Notes under the pieces: model-generated
Told to the model about the DNA's origin: nothing
The model's database searches: none
What the model saw: only the letters and a program-made list of their open reading frames with translations
Position numbers and translations under genes: made by a program
Shown here: positions 23,303 to 32,018 of the stretch, piece after piece
How positions within the stretch are numbered: position 1 is the stretch's first letter
Layout of the letters: each line of letters begins with the position of its first letter
Source: UBA6663 sp044226485
GTDB taxonomy: Bacteria; Chloroflexota; Anaerolineae; Anaerolineales; UBA6663
DNA length: 64,000 nt
Direction of reading: 5' to 3'
NCBI GenBank assembly: GCA_044226485.1
Contig: JBGAGY010000006.1
Location: 124,001-188,000, forward strand

Positions 23303-24655
23303 ATGCGATTGTTTCAAGCGCTTCGGGTCGAAGATGGCGAGGTCGTGGCGTTCACGGGTGCCGGCGGAAAATCGTCGGCGTTGTTCCGGCTGGCCGACGA
23401 CCTGGCCGAACACGGGCGAACGGTCATCAGCACCAACACGGTGAGGGTGTCGGCGGGCCTGACGGATCGTGCGCCGCGACACTTCTCGGCGGCTGAGGCC
23501 AATCGAGCCAGGGTCGAGGCCGCCCTCGATCGACACGCCCACCTGATGATCACAGGCCCTGTGGATCGCGCGATCGATGCGGCCGCGCCGATCACGGCCG
23601 GGCTGCTCGAGGAACTGACCACAGTGCAGGGCCTCGGCGCCATGCTCATCAGGGCCGACGACGCCAATCGGCGTCTGTTCAAGGCGCCAGCGGCCGACGA
23701 GCCGGCGATCCCAGCGTCAGCGACGCTCGTTGTGCTCATGGCGAATCTGGAGTCGATCGGCGAGAGCATCATCGACCTCAACGTGCAGAACGCCGCGCGC
23801 GCCGCCGAACTGGCCGGCGTCGCTCTGGGAACCGATGTGACGTCCGAGGGGTTGGCGCGCGTGTTGATGCACCCGGAGGGCGGTCTCAAAGGCGTGCCCG
23901 AGGGAGCGCGCGTGGCAGTGTTCCTCAATCGCGTCGATCTGCCGCGCCGGCTCGACATCGGTCGCGGCCTGGCGACGCGATTGCTGACGGAGCCGCGCAT
24001 CCACTCGGTCTTGCTGGGCACAGCGCGCAAGCCCAACGCCGTGGCTGAAGTGCATGGGCGCGTCGGCGCTGTGGTGCTGGCCGCCGGACGATCGACGCGT
24101 ATGGGTCAGCCTAAGCTGCTGATGGATTGGGCCGAGGGCGGCACGATCCTGGGCGCCGTGATCGCGCGCCTGCGTTCGACGCCGGTCAGCGAGATCGTGG
24201 TGGTGACGGGAGCCGAACGCGAGCGGATCGAAGCGGCCGCGCGAGCGGCGGCTGAAGGCGATCCGCGCCTCGTGTTCGTCCACAACGCCGACTATGCCGA
24301 AGCTGAGATGGGCCGTTCGCTGCAGGCGGGCCTGCGCGCGTTGACGACGTCGCCCGAGGCTGTGCTTGTCGCGCTCGGCGATCAGCCTCTGATGCCGGCG
24401 TCAATCATCGGCGATTTGGTGCAGCGCTGGCGAGAGACGCTGGCGCCGGCCGTGGTGCCGGTGCATGGCGAGAAGCGCGGGCATCCGCTCTTGCTCGACC
24501 GGGCCGCCTGGCCGCGGGTGATGGCGCTGGCTGCGAACGCCAACCCTCGCCAGGCGTTGACCGGACTGGCGGTCGAGACCGTCAGCGCGCCGGATAACGC
24601 GATCCTGCTCGATATCGACACCCCCGACGACTACGACAGGGCGCGGGCGTTGTGA
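23303..24655 (+). CDS. YqeC-like and MocA-like fusion protein (molybdenum hydroxylase accessory)
   Basis: The 450-residue protein joins two domains. Residues 1 to about 250 resemble YqeC, the putative selenium-dependent hydroxylase accessory protein, with a P-loop-like VVAFTGAGGKSSALFRLA. From about 253 it is a MocA/MobA-type nucleotidyltransferase with VVLAAGRSTRMGQPKLLMDW, VLVALGDQPLMPASII and the metal-site DIDTPDDYDRA. MocA makes molybdopterin cytosine dinucleotide for xanthine-dehydrogenase-type enzymes. No molybdenum hydroxylase lies in this window. The ribosome site before ATG 23303 is weak. Confidence 0.82.
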   Translation: MRLFQALRVEDGEVVAFTGAGGKSSALFRLADDLAEHGRTVISTNTVRVSAGLTDRAPRHFSAAEANRARVEAALDRHAHLMITGPVDRAIDAAAPITAGLLEELTTVQGLGAMLIRADDANRRLFKAPAADEPAIPASATLVVLMANLESIGESIIDLNVQNAARAAELAGVALGTDVTSEGLARVLMHPEGGLKGVPEGARVAVFLNRVDLPRRLDIGRGLATRLLTEPRIHSVLLGTARKPNAVAEVHGRVGAVVLAAGRSTRMGQPKLLMDWAEGGTILGAVIARLRSTPVSEIVVVTGAERERIEAAARAAAEGDPRLVFVHNADYAEAEMGRSLQAGLRALTTSPEAVLVALGDQPLMPASIIGDLVQRWRETLAPAVVPVHGEKRGHPLLLDRAAWPRVMALAANANPRQALTGLAVETVSAPDNAILLDIDTPDDYDRARAL

Positions 24656-24660
24656 GGCCC

Positions 24661-25455
24661 ATGACGCCAACCTTCGAAGTGTCAGGCGAGGGGCCCAACC
24701 TCATCCTGTTGCATGGCTGGGCCAGCTCGCGACGGTTGTGGCGGCATCTCATGCCGCAGCTGACCGCGTCCTACCGATGCTGGACGATCGATCTGCCTGG
24801 GTTTGGCGGCGCGCCGGACCTGGGCGATCGCGCGATCGATCCTCAAGCCTACAGCGAATGGCTCGAAGGCTTTTGCCTGCAGCAGGGCATCGACACCTGC
24901 GGGGTGGTCGGCCACTCGTTGGGCGGGGCGCTGACGCTGCAGTTCGCGGCCGATCAGCCGCGGCGCGTGAAGGCCTTCGCCGCCATCAACCCGGTCGTGA
25001 CGGGGCGCGTCATCCTGCGCGCGCTCGAGCGCCTGCCGCAGCGCGATCGCTGGATGGCCTGGTCGCAGGAGATGTCGCAGTCTGTGCTCGGGCCGCTGTT
25101 GGCCGGCCGGGCGCTGGATCCTGTGCGGGAACAGGTGTGGCCCGTGCAACGGCGCATCGAGGATTTCAACAATGCGTCGAGCCTCACGCTGCTCCACACG
25201 TGGAACCTCCTGACGGCCTTCGATATTCGGCAGCGGCTCGCTTCGGTGACGGCCCCGGGGATGATCATCCTGGGCGACCGTGACATCAACGTGCCGAACA
25301 GCGACGGACTCTCAGCCGTGGCAGCGCTTGCGAACGCGCGGCTCGTGTATTTCAAAGCCGGGCACACGCTCACCGATACGTATCCCCTGGCCGTGGCCCG
25401 GCTGCTTTGCGATTTCTTCGCGCCGCATCTAGCGGCCGAGGCTCACACGCCATGA
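24661..25455 (+). CDS. alpha/beta hydrolase
   Basis: The 264-residue protein has the fold and triad of the BioH/MenH group: LILLHGWASSRRLWRHLMPQ (oxyanion region), nucleophile Ser in VVGHSLGGALTLQF, Asp in ILGDRDINVPNS and His in FKAGHTLTDTYP. It may act on a small ester or thioester; the arrangement resembles pimeloyl-ACP esterase BioH, but no other biotin gene is adjacent, so the substrate is left open. The start could be GTG 24652 (overlapping the previous stop) or ATG 24661. Confidence 0.85.
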   Translation: MTPTFEVSGEGPNLILLHGWASSRRLWRHLMPQLTASYRCWTIDLPGFGGAPDLGDRAIDPQAYSEWLEGFCLQQGIDTCGVVGHSLGGALTLQFAADQPRRVKAFAAINPVVTGRVILRALERLPQRDRWMAWSQEMSQSVLGPLLAGRALDPVREQVWPVQRRIEDFNNASSLTLLHTWNLLTAFDIRQRLASVTAPGMIILGDRDINVPNSDGLSAVAALANARLVYFKAGHTLTDTYPLAVARLLCDFFAPHLAAEAHTP

Positions 25456-26045
25456 GCGCTCAGGCGTCGCTGCGGGTCTTCATCGCGCTCGAACTGCCCT
25501 CGACCGTTGTCGTCAGACTTGGCGACATCCAACGCGATTGTCGGCAACGGCTCCCGGGGTCCATGCTGCGTTGGGCGGCTCCGCACGGCATCCATCTCAC
25601 GTTGAGGTTTTTGGGCGAGGTGGCGGCAAGCCGGCGCCGCGACCTCGAGGCGCTGCTGACGGATGTCGCCGGCCGGTCAGCCGGCACCTGCCCGCTGTCG
25701 CTCGGCGGGTATGGCGTGTTCCCGGGCGGGCGGGGCGCGCCGCGCGTGTTGTACGTCGGCGTGAAGAGTGACGACGGCTCATTGGGTCGCGTGGCCAAGA
25801 CCCTCGACGACCGACTTGAGGCGGTGGGGTGGCCGCCCGAGGGCCGGCTGTTCCACCCGCACCTGACGCTGGCTCGAGTGAACTCGGGCCTGCGGCCGGC
25901 CGAGGTCGAGGGGCTCCGGCAGGGCATCGCTGAGTTGCCGGCTTTCGAACCCCTCAGTTTTCGCGGCGAACGGCTCGAATTGATGCGCAGCGAGCTGGCG
26001 TCGGGCGGGTCGCGCTATACCCGATTGAGTGCTGCGGCGCTATAA
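25452..26045 (+). CDS. thpR: RNA 2',3'-cyclic phosphodiesterase
   Basis: The 197-residue protein belongs to the 2H phosphoesterase family with both HxTx motifs: H48 in HLTLRFLGEV and H137 in HPHLTLARVNS. The family opens 2',3'-cyclic phosphate on RNA ends (2'-5' RNA ligase-like). The N-terminus LRVFIALELP is typical. The ATG overlaps the stop of the hydrolase gene (ATGA). The rsfS promoter box overlaps its stop codon. Confidence 0.93.
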   Translation: MSAQASLRVFIALELPSTVVVRLGDIQRDCRQRLPGSMLRWAAPHGIHLTLRFLGEVAASRRRDLEALLTDVAGRSAGTCPLSLGGYGVFPGGRGAPRVLYVGVKSDDGSLGRVAKTLDDRLEAVGWPPEGRLFHPHLTLARVNSGLRPAEVEGLRQGIAELPAFEPLSFRGERLELMRSELASGGSRYTRLSAAAL

Positions 26046-26046
26046 T
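26041..26046 (+). promoter_or_regulatory. -10 box upstream of rsfS
   Basis: A perfect TATAAT overlaps the thpR stop codon, 28 bases before the AGGAG of rsfS. The -35 region is poor, so this may be a weak internal promoter. Confidence 0.4.
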
Positions 26047-26087
26047 CGCCGAAATTCGTATTAATCACCGCTCAGGAGAGATGACCT

Positions 26088-26435
26088 CTGAAGACGCTTG
26101 AGTTCGCCCGCTCGCTCGTGGATGTCCTTGAGGATAAGAAGGCCGAGGACATCGTGCTCCTTGACGTTCAGGGGCTCAGTTCCTTCACCGATTACTTCAT
26201 CATCGCCACCGGCACCAGTGATCGCCAGCTCGACGCTCTGGCCGAAGGTCTGGCCGAGCACATGCGCAAAAATCTGCGACAGAAGTCGCCGCGCATCCAG
26301 GGGCAGCCGGCTGGTGGTTGGATCCTTGTCGACTGTCGCGACGTCATCGCCCACCTCTTCTCGCCGACGCAGCGAGAGCGCTACAAGCTCGAAGAGCTCT
26401 GGCACGAGGCGAAGACGGTGCTGAGGATTCAGTAA
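26088..26435 (+). CDS. rsfS: ribosome silencing factor, probable CTG start
   Basis: The 115-residue RsfS family protein binds ribosomal protein L14 and blocks subunit joining in starvation. It shows LEDKKAEDIVLLDVQGLSSF, TDYFIIATGTSDRQLDALAE and GGWILVDCRDVIAHLFSPTQ. The family N-terminus continues upstream of GTG 26118 as LKTLEFARSLV, and the only codon placed for it is CTG at 26088, with AGGAG nine bases upstream. The ATG at 26081 is in another frame and gives only six codons. A strong terminator follows. Confidence 0.85.
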   Translation: MKTLEFARSLVDVLEDKKAEDIVLLDVQGLSSFTDYFIIATGTSDRQLDALAEGLAEHMRKNLRQKSPRIQGQPAGGWILVDCRDVIAHLFSPTQRERYKLEELWHEAKTVLRIQ

Positions 26436-26458
26436 CCCGACGGCTCGGGGAGCAAAAG

Positions 26459-26506
26459 GCGAGGGGCGGACGCTGTTTCGCGACAGCGTCCGCCCCTCGC
26501 TTTTTT
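26459..26506. terminator. bidirectional intrinsic terminator between rsfS and ndk
   Basis: A perfect 18-base-pair stem (26459-26476 with 26483-26500) has a six-base loop and TTTTTT at 26501-26506. An A-rich stretch on the left side gives a T run on the opposite strand, so it can end both convergent genes. The word GAGGGGCGGACGCTG recurs nearly identically beside the sequence gap at 48034. Confidence 0.92.
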
Positions 26507-26528
26507 GGTCCTCGAGCTTGTGTTGCTC

Positions 26529-26987
26529 TTAGGCGGTCTTCTCGTACACCCACCGCTCCCCGTCACGCGACCAACTCAAGACCTCGTCGGCGCCGAACCA
26601 GAGCGCGAGCTCCTGGGCCGCCGTCTCGGGGCCGTCAGACGCGTGGATCAGGTTCCGGCCGATGTCGATGCCGAAGTCCGCGCGGATCGTGCCGGGCGCA
26701 GCCGCCGTCGGGTTCGTGGCGCCGACCGTCTGGCGCACGGCCTCGATGACTTTGTTGCCCTCGACCGCCATGACCACGACCGGCGAGCTGCTGATGTAAG
26801 TGACCAGGCCTTCGTAGAACGGCTTGCCCTGATGCACGGCATAGTGCCGGGCGGCCAGCTCGGGGCTGACCTGCTGCATCTTCATCGCCACCAGCCGCAG
26901 GCCGCGGCGCTCGAGGCGGCCGATGATCTCGCCGACGAGCCCGCGCTGGACGCCGTCGGGCTTGATGATCACAAGAGTCTTATCCAT
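26529..26987 (-). CDS. ndk: nucleoside diphosphate kinase
   Basis: The 152-residue enzyme transfers the gamma phosphate between nucleoside triphosphates and diphosphates. It shows KTLVIIKPDGVQRGLVGEII at the N-terminus and the catalytic His H115 in GRNLIHASDGPETA. The C-terminus ends in the RWVYEK segment. The ATG at 26987 matches the family N-terminus; the open frame has an earlier in-frame codon at 27005 that adds six residues. It converges on rsfS across the shared terminator. Confidence 0.96.
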   Translation of the reverse strand: MDKTLVIIKPDGVQRGLVGEIIGRLERRGLRLVAMKMQQVSPELAARHYAVHQGKPFYEGLVTYISSSPVVVMAVEGNKVIEAVRQTVGATNPTAAAPGTIRADFGIDIGRNLIHASDGPETAAQELALWFGADEVLSWSRDGERWVYEKTA

Positions 26988-27136
26988 CGTTAGAGCCTTT
27001 CCCATTTTCGTGTGAGTAACCGCGGCTTCGAAACCCTGGCCGCGTCGTATCCCGCAAACCCGCGAATTTTAGCAGAGCTTTACGCCCGTGTGGCGCGTGT
27101 GGCCGATGACGTCTGTGTGGTGAATGGAGTTCGGCC

Positions 27137-28495
27137 ATGACTCTGCCTTCTCAAAACCTGGATGTTCAAATCGGTCCGTACCGCGTCGTCAACCTGATCG
27201 GCCGCGGCAGCATGGCTGACGTGTATCGCGCCATCCACACCCTGACCGGACAACCCGCCGCCGTCAAGATCATGTTCCCGCATCTGGCCCACAACCTCGA
27301 CGTGGTTCAGCGCTTCGAACGCGAGATCCAGGCGATGCAGAGGCTTGATCATCCGGCGATCGGCAAGTTGTACGGGACCTACGACTTCGAAGGCCGACGG
27401 GCGCTGGCCCTTGAGTTTCTGGCCGGCGGCACGCTGGACGAGCGCCTGCGCGGGGTGATCGCCGAAGAAGGCCGGATGTCGATCGGGCATGTGTTGGCCT
27501 GGCTGGCGCCGATCGCCGACGCGCTTGACGTAGCCCACGAACTCGGCGTTATCCACCGCGATCTCAAACCCGCCAATATCCTGTTTCGCTCGGGCGACCT
27601 GGCGTCGGCGGTCGTGACCGACTTCGGCCTCGCGCAGGTGACCGACTCGCCGCGGCTCTCGCATTACGGCGGGCTCGTGGGAACGCCGGCGTACATGTCG
27701 CCGGAGCAAGCCCGCGGCCTGCATTGCGACGGGCGTAGCGACGTGTATGCCATCGCCGCCATCGTGTATGAAGCGCTCGTCGGACAGCCTCCCTTTGGCG
27801 GTGCCACGATGAGCGTGGTGATGAAGCACATCAGCGAGCCTCCGCCGCTGCCGCGCTCGCTGGGCGTCGAACTCCCGTCGGGCGTTGAGGCGGCTCTGAT
27901 CAAGGGCCTGGCCAAGGACCCTGCCGACCGGTTCCCGACCGTCAGCCAGTTCCTGCGGGCCCTGCGGGCCGCCGCCGACCAGCGCGAGCCGAATCGCCAG
28001 ACCGAACAGACGGTTCCCGTTTCGACACAAGGCGGTGCCGGCGGGGCAAGCCCGCGCCGCCTGTGGGTCGGGGCCCAGAGTCCAGCGGCGGCCACCGTCG
28101 TGCCGCCGACCGGCCCGGCTGGCGACGAACCCAGCCTGCGCACCCGGATCATGGTCTTCGGCGGGCTCGGTCTCATCCTGGCCCTGTTGTTTGCCTGGGC
28201 CTGGAGCGAGTTCACCAAGCCGCCGGACATGCCGGCCGAGGGTCCGCGTTTCGTCGCGGGCTCCAACGTCGTGGTGTCGGTGCCCAACGACGCCAGCACC
28301 AGTCTGACGCGCGGTTGTCCGGGGGCCGTGTGGACGGGCGTCGTCGGGCTGGCGACCAACGGACAGAAGACGCGTGTGCTCGACCGTCAGGTGTGCAGCA
28401 ACTCCTGGTGGTACCTCGTCCGAATCTCCGAGCGCGCGACAGCCGACTGGGACGGAACCGGCTGGATCGATGGGCAGTTCTTGAGGTCACGCTGA
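27137..28495 (+). CDS. transmembrane Ser/Thr protein kinase with external SH3-like domain
   Basis: The 452-residue Hanks-type kinase has a Gly-rich loop (GRGSMADVY, 22-30), K44, catalytic D142 in HRDLKPAN, DFG at 162-164 and GTPAYMSPEQ. A linker leads to one membrane helix (about 335-357) and an outside domain of about 95 residues. That domain looks like a bacterial SH3 repeat (FVAGSNVVVSVPNDAS, GQKTRVLDRQVCSNSWWYLV, GTGWIDGQFL). It likely senses the cell wall or envelope. The stop overlaps the HTH gene by one base. Confidence 0.93.
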   Translation: MTLPSQNLDVQIGPYRVVNLIGRGSMADVYRAIHTLTGQPAAVKIMFPHLAHNLDVVQRFEREIQAMQRLDHPAIGKLYGTYDFEGRRALALEFLAGGTLDERLRGVIAEEGRMSIGHVLAWLAPIADALDVAHELGVIHRDLKPANILFRSGDLASAVVTDFGLAQVTDSPRLSHYGGLVGTPAYMSPEQARGLHCDGRSDVYAIAAIVYEALVGQPPFGGATMSVVMKHISEPPPLPRSLGVELPSGVEAALIKGLAKDPADRFPTVSQFLRALRAAADQREPNRQTEQTVPVSTQGGAGGASPRRLWVGAQSPAAATVVPPTGPAGDEPSLRTRIMVFGGLGLILALLFAWAWSEFTKPPDMPAEGPRFVAGSNVVVSVPNDASTSLTRGCPGAVWTGVVGLATNGQKTRVLDRQVCSNSWWYLVRISERATADWDGTGWIDGQFLRSR

Positions 28496-28728
28496 TGGAA
28501 AACGCCGCCACACCCTCACTTGCACCCGAGCCTGTGTTGTCGACACGCGAAGCCGCGACGCGCTGTCGGGTCTCGACCGAGACCATTCGCCGCTGGATCC
28601 GCCACAAAGGCCTCCCGGCGTACAACACTGAACTGGGATTAAAGATCCGTATAAGGCAATCGGATCTTGTCGCATTTGCGTCTCGGCACAACATATTGCT
28701 GTTGGAGCCCGAATCGCAGACGCCTTAG
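28495..28728 (+). CDS. small MerR/excisionase-type helix-turn-helix protein
   Basis: The 77-residue protein is a winged HTH of the excisionase (HTH_17) type: VLSTREAATRCRVSTETIRRWIRHKGLPAYN, then a GLKIRIRQSDLVAFASRH wing. There is no effector domain. It overlaps the kinase stop (TGATG), so the pair is co-translated. The cheA operon starts 90 bases later. It may be a target or partner of the kinase, but this is inference from coupling only. Confidence 0.8.
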   Translation: MENAATPSLAPEPVLSTREAATRCRVSTETIRRWIRHKGLPAYNTELGLKIRIRQSDLVAFASRHNILLLEPESQTP

Positions 28729-28762
28729 TTTTCGTTCGAATTTCCGTTGCCTTCACAGTCAC

Positions 28763-28795
28763 TTTATAGAAGCGCCCTAACCGAAATGCTACAGT
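28763..28795 (+). promoter_or_regulatory. candidate motility-class promoter of the cheA operon
   Basis: TTTATAGAA (28763-28771), 17 bases, then C-TACAGT (28789-28795). The same spacing TTTA-N5-N17-nTAnnnT occurs before cheW, flbD, fliR and the kinase at 40275. The predicted start point lies about 17 bases before the cheA ATG. Confidence 0.5.
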
Positions 28796-28818
28796 GAGGC
28801 AACGAAGAGGGTTTCATC

Positions 28819-30849
28819 ATGCAGATCACGTTCGATATCGCCGAAGATGAGTTGCAGGTCTTCATGCCCGAAGCAGAAGAGCAGTTGCAGAAGCTCGAAG
28901 ACGGCTTGATGCAATTGGAGCGGTCGGGCCCCAATGACGATTTGCTTCAAGTGATCTTCCGCGCGGCCCACACGCTCAAGGGCGCTGCGGGCGCAATCGG
29001 CCATACACGTATGACCGAGCTGACCCATGCGATGGAGACCGTCCTCGACGGCCTGCGCAAGGGCCAGCACTCGGCGACGCCTCTGATGATGGAAGCGCTG
29101 CTCGCCGGGTTGGACGCGCTGCGGCTGCTGCTCGAAGAAGTCGTGACGCACGAGGTCAGCGACGTCGATCACCACTCGCTGGTGGACGCCCTCGAGGTGC
29201 AAATGGCCGGCCGCCCGGCGTCGGAAGCTGCAGCACCCGCTGCTGCGCAGCCCGAAGCGGCGCCGACCGTCGATGGCGAGGCCGTCCAGGTCGTCGTCGA
29301 TATCGATCCGGCCAGCGTGGCCTCAGCAGCGCGCGCGCTGCAGATCATGATCACGCTGCAAGGCCTCGGCACGCTGACAGGGCAGGAGCCCTCAGCGGCT
29401 GAGATCGAAGCCGCGAAGCCGTGCCAGCGCTTCATCGGCCAGCTGCGCACGACGAAGGCGGCCGCCGACATCGAGCAGGCTCTGGGTTGGGTGTCCGACA
29501 TGACCCGTGTCGTCGTGGTCGCCGCCGGTCAGCCCATCCCCTCGGCGACGCCAGCGACGCCGGCGCCCGTTGAGACGGCGCCAGCCGCCGAAGCCGTTCC
29601 GGTGAAGGTCAAGGCCGCTGAAACGCAGACCAAGGCCGGCACTGCGCAACGACCGGCCGCCGCCGAGCAGACGATCCGCACCACCATCGAGCGCGTCAAC
29701 ACGCTGATGAACCTGACCGGTGAACTGATCACCGACCGCAATCGCCTGGCTCAGATCCGCTCGAACATCGAGCCGAAGCTCCGCGGCGACAGCCTTTACG
29801 AAGACCTCGTGCAGACGACCCAGCACCTGGCGCGCATCACGGACCAGCTACAAGAAGAAGTGATGCGCATCCGGATGCTGCCGATCTCGACGGCGTTCAA
29901 CAAGTTCCCGCGTCTGGTGCGCGACCTGGCCAAGGCGACAGGCAAGCAGATCGACCTGCAGATGCGCGGCGAGGACACTGAACTCGATCGCACCGTCATC
30001 GAAGCGATCAGTGACCCGTTGATCCATCTGGTGCGAAACTCGGTCGATCACGGCATCGAGACGCCCGAGCAGCGGCGCGCAGCGGGCAAGTCGGCCACGG
30101 GCACCGTGCTGCTGACGGCCCGTCATGAAGAAGGACGCATCATCGTCACTGTCGAAGATGACGGCAAGGGCATCGATGTCGAGGCCGTCAAGGCCAGCGC
30201 GGTACGCAAAGGGCGCATGACCGAGGCCGAAGCTGCGGCGCTGTCGAATGACGAGGCGATCAACCTCATCTTCGAATCCGGCCTGTCGACGGCGCGCAAC
30301 GTTTCGAACATCTCAGGACGCGGCGTGGGCATGGACATTGTCCGCTCGAACATCGAGCGCCTGAACGGCTCGATCGCGATCGACACGAAGCCCGGCAATG
30401 GCACTGTGTTCAGCGTGTCACTGCCGCTGACCCTGGCGATCGTGCCGGCCCTGTTGGTGCGGGTCGCCGACAACACCATGGCGGTGCCGCTGCCCAGCGT
30501 GGTCGAGGCGCTGCGGGTGCCCAAGGAACAGATCAAGAAGATCAACGGTCGCCCGGTCATGCGACTGCGCGAGCGCATCCTGCCGATCGTTTACCTCGGC
30601 GAAGTGCTGGCCCTGAACGGCGGACACCGCAAGCCGCGCGCTCAGGAGTACGTCGTGGCGGTGCGCTGGGGCAAGCTCGAAATGGGCCTGGCCGTCGATC
30701 GCCTGATCGGCGAACAGGAACTTGTGATCAAGACCATCAGTTCGTTGATCGGCGACACGCCTGGGACGGCCGGCGCGGCCATCCTCGGTGACGGTCGTGT
30801 GGCCCTGATCGCCGATGTGCCCGGGCTGTTCCGGTTGGGCGGCGCGTAA
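28819..30849 (+). CDS. cheA: chemotaxis histidine kinase CheA
   Basis: The 676-residue protein has P1 with phospho-acceptor H51 in FRAAHTLKGAAGAIGH. A variable P2-like region follows (about 150-240). P3 dimerisation begins near IERVNTLMNLTGELITDRNR. P4 ATPase has LVRNSVDHGIETPEQRR, VEDDGKGID and ISGRGVGMDIVRSNIE. P5 is a CheW-like domain at the C-terminus. It phosphorylates CheY and CheB in response to receptor state. No receptor gene lies in this window. It is the first gene of a chemotaxis operon. Confidence 0.97.
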   Translation: MQITFDIAEDELQVFMPEAEEQLQKLEDGLMQLERSGPNDDLLQVIFRAAHTLKGAAGAIGHTRMTELTHAMETVLDGLRKGQHSATPLMMEALLAGLDALRLLLEEVVTHEVSDVDHHSLVDALEVQMAGRPASEAAAPAAAQPEAAPTVDGEAVQVVVDIDPASVASAARALQIMITLQGLGTLTGQEPSAAEIEAAKPCQRFIGQLRTTKAAADIEQALGWVSDMTRVVVVAAGQPIPSATPATPAPVETAPAAEAVPVKVKAAETQTKAGTAQRPAAAEQTIRTTIERVNTLMNLTGELITDRNRLAQIRSNIEPKLRGDSLYEDLVQTTQHLARITDQLQEEVMRIRMLPISTAFNKFPRLVRDLAKATGKQIDLQMRGEDTELDRTVIEAISDPLIHLVRNSVDHGIETPEQRRAAGKSATGTVLLTARHEEGRIIVTVEDDGKGIDVEAVKASAVRKGRMTEAEAAALSNDEAINLIFESGLSTARNVSNISGRGVGMDIVRSNIERLNGSIAIDTKPGNGTVFSVSLPLTLAIVPALLVRVADNTMAVPLPSVVEALRVPKEQIKKINGRPVMRLRERILPIVYLGEVLALNGGHRKPRAQEYVVAVRWGKLEMGLAVDRLIGEQELVIKTISSLIGDTPGTAGAAILGDGRVALIADVPGLFRLGGA

Positions 30850-30885
30850 CAGGCGCGGCGTGAGGTAGCGAGGACGCACTTTTCA

Positions 30886-31485
30886 ATGAAAACCAACGAC
30901 GAGAAGCTCAAGCTCTTTCTCGAGACGACCGGGGTCCAGGGTTTCCAGCACGCCGCCGAAGGCCTGTCGGGCATGCTGGGCGAGCAGATCATGCCGACGC
31001 GGCCGGCCACGCGCATGGTGCCGCTCGTCGACATCCCCAACGTGATGGGCGGACCCGAACAGGAAGCCGTGGGCATCTACCTCCAGTCGGAGGGCGACCT
31101 TGTGGCCCAGTTCGTGCTGGTCCTGCCGTTTGACAAGGCCTGCGAGCTCGTCGACCTGGCCATGGGTCTGCCCGAGGGGGAGACCAAGGTGCTGGGCTCG
31201 ATGGAACGGTCGGCGCTGGGCGAGGTGGGCAACATCACGACCGGCTACTTCCTCAATCGTGTGGCCACGATCATGCACTGGGATGCTCGTCCGAGCCCCC
31301 CGGCCGTGATCGTCGACATGGTTGGCGCGATCCTGAACGTCGTGACGGCCACAGTGGCCGGCGTGAGCGACGAAGTGCTGATGCTGCAGGGCACTTTCAT
31401 GCGTGCGGGGCGCGAGGTTGAGGTGATTTTCTGGATCGTCCCGGACACCAATTCGATGGAAATGTTCAAAGGGGCCGCGAATTGA
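30886..31485 (+). CDS. cheC: CheC-like CheY-P phosphatase
   Basis: The 199-residue protein belongs to the CheC/CheX/FliY group. One active-site motif is clear in RSALGEVGNITTGYFLN, with the Glu and Asn three residues apart and a downstream Pro (RPSPPAV). The second motif of classical CheC is not evident. CheC removes phosphate from CheY-P and is stimulated by CheD. The next gene is cheD, two bases after the stop, which supports the assignment. Confidence 0.82.
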   Translation: MKTNDEKLKLFLETTGVQGFQHAAEGLSGMLGEQIMPTRPATRMVPLVDIPNVMGGPEQEAVGIYLQSEGDLVAQFVLVLPFDKACELVDLAMGLPEGETKVLGSMERSALGEVGNITTGYFLNRVATIMHWDARPSPPAVIVDMVGAILNVVTATVAGVSDEVLMLQGTFMRAGREVEVIFWIVPDTNSMEMFKGAAN

Positions 31486-31486
31486 C

Positions 31487-31978
31487 ATGGCCGAACAGGC
31501 ATTGCCCGTCGGGCTTGGCGAGATCAAAATCAGCGGGACGCCTGGCGACGTCCTCGTCGCCTATGGGCTTGGCTCGTGCGTCGGCGTCGGCATGTACGAC
31601 CCCGTGGCGCACGTGGCGGGCCTGTTGCACGCCGTGCTGCCCCAAAGCCTGAACGGGACCGAAAGCGTGCCCGGTAAGTTCGTGACGACCGGGGTGCCCA
31701 AGTTGATCGAGGAGATGGAGAAGGCCGGCGCCGTGCGCAGCCGACTTCAGGTGCGGATCGCCGGCGGCGCCAACATGCTGTCTGCGCCGGGCGCCAAGCA
31801 AGCCTTCAACATCGGCGAGCGCAACGTCGCCCAGACGCGCGTGATGCTCGACTCGTTGCGGATGCGGTTGCTGGCGGAAGACGTGGGTGGATCGGTCGGC
31901 CGGACGGTGCGCTTGTTCGCGGCCGACGGCCGAATGACTGTGAAAGCCCTGGGAAGCCAGGAGAAGGCGTTGGCCTGA
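31487..31978 (+). CDS. cheD: chemoreceptor glutamine deamidase CheD
   Basis: The 163-residue protein has the catalytic Cys and His of CheD: C31 in GLGSCVGVGMYDP and H48 in GLLHAVLPQS. IAGGANML and NIGERNV are also typical. It deamidates receptor glutamines and binds CheC. It follows cheC at once. The presence of cheD implies methyl-accepting receptors elsewhere in the genome. Confidence 0.95.
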   Translation: MAEQALPVGLGEIKISGTPGDVLVAYGLGSCVGVGMYDPVAHVAGLLHAVLPQSLNGTESVPGKFVTTGVPKLIEEMEKAGAVRSRLQVRIAGGANMLSAPGAKQAFNIGERNVAQTRVMLDSLRMRLLAEDVGGSVGRTVRLFAADGRMTVKALGSQEKALA

Positions 31979-32018
31979 CGGCCGCGCAAGTGAAGACGTA
32001 GTGATGGAGGGATGAACG

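Noticed and set aside
28763..28795. Sigma-28 (FliA) consensus TAAA-N15-GCCGATAA upstream of cheA
   Set aside because: CCGAAA near 28781 matches only part of the -10 element and the -35 does not fit; the TTTA-N22-nTAnnnT reading is shared by other operons.
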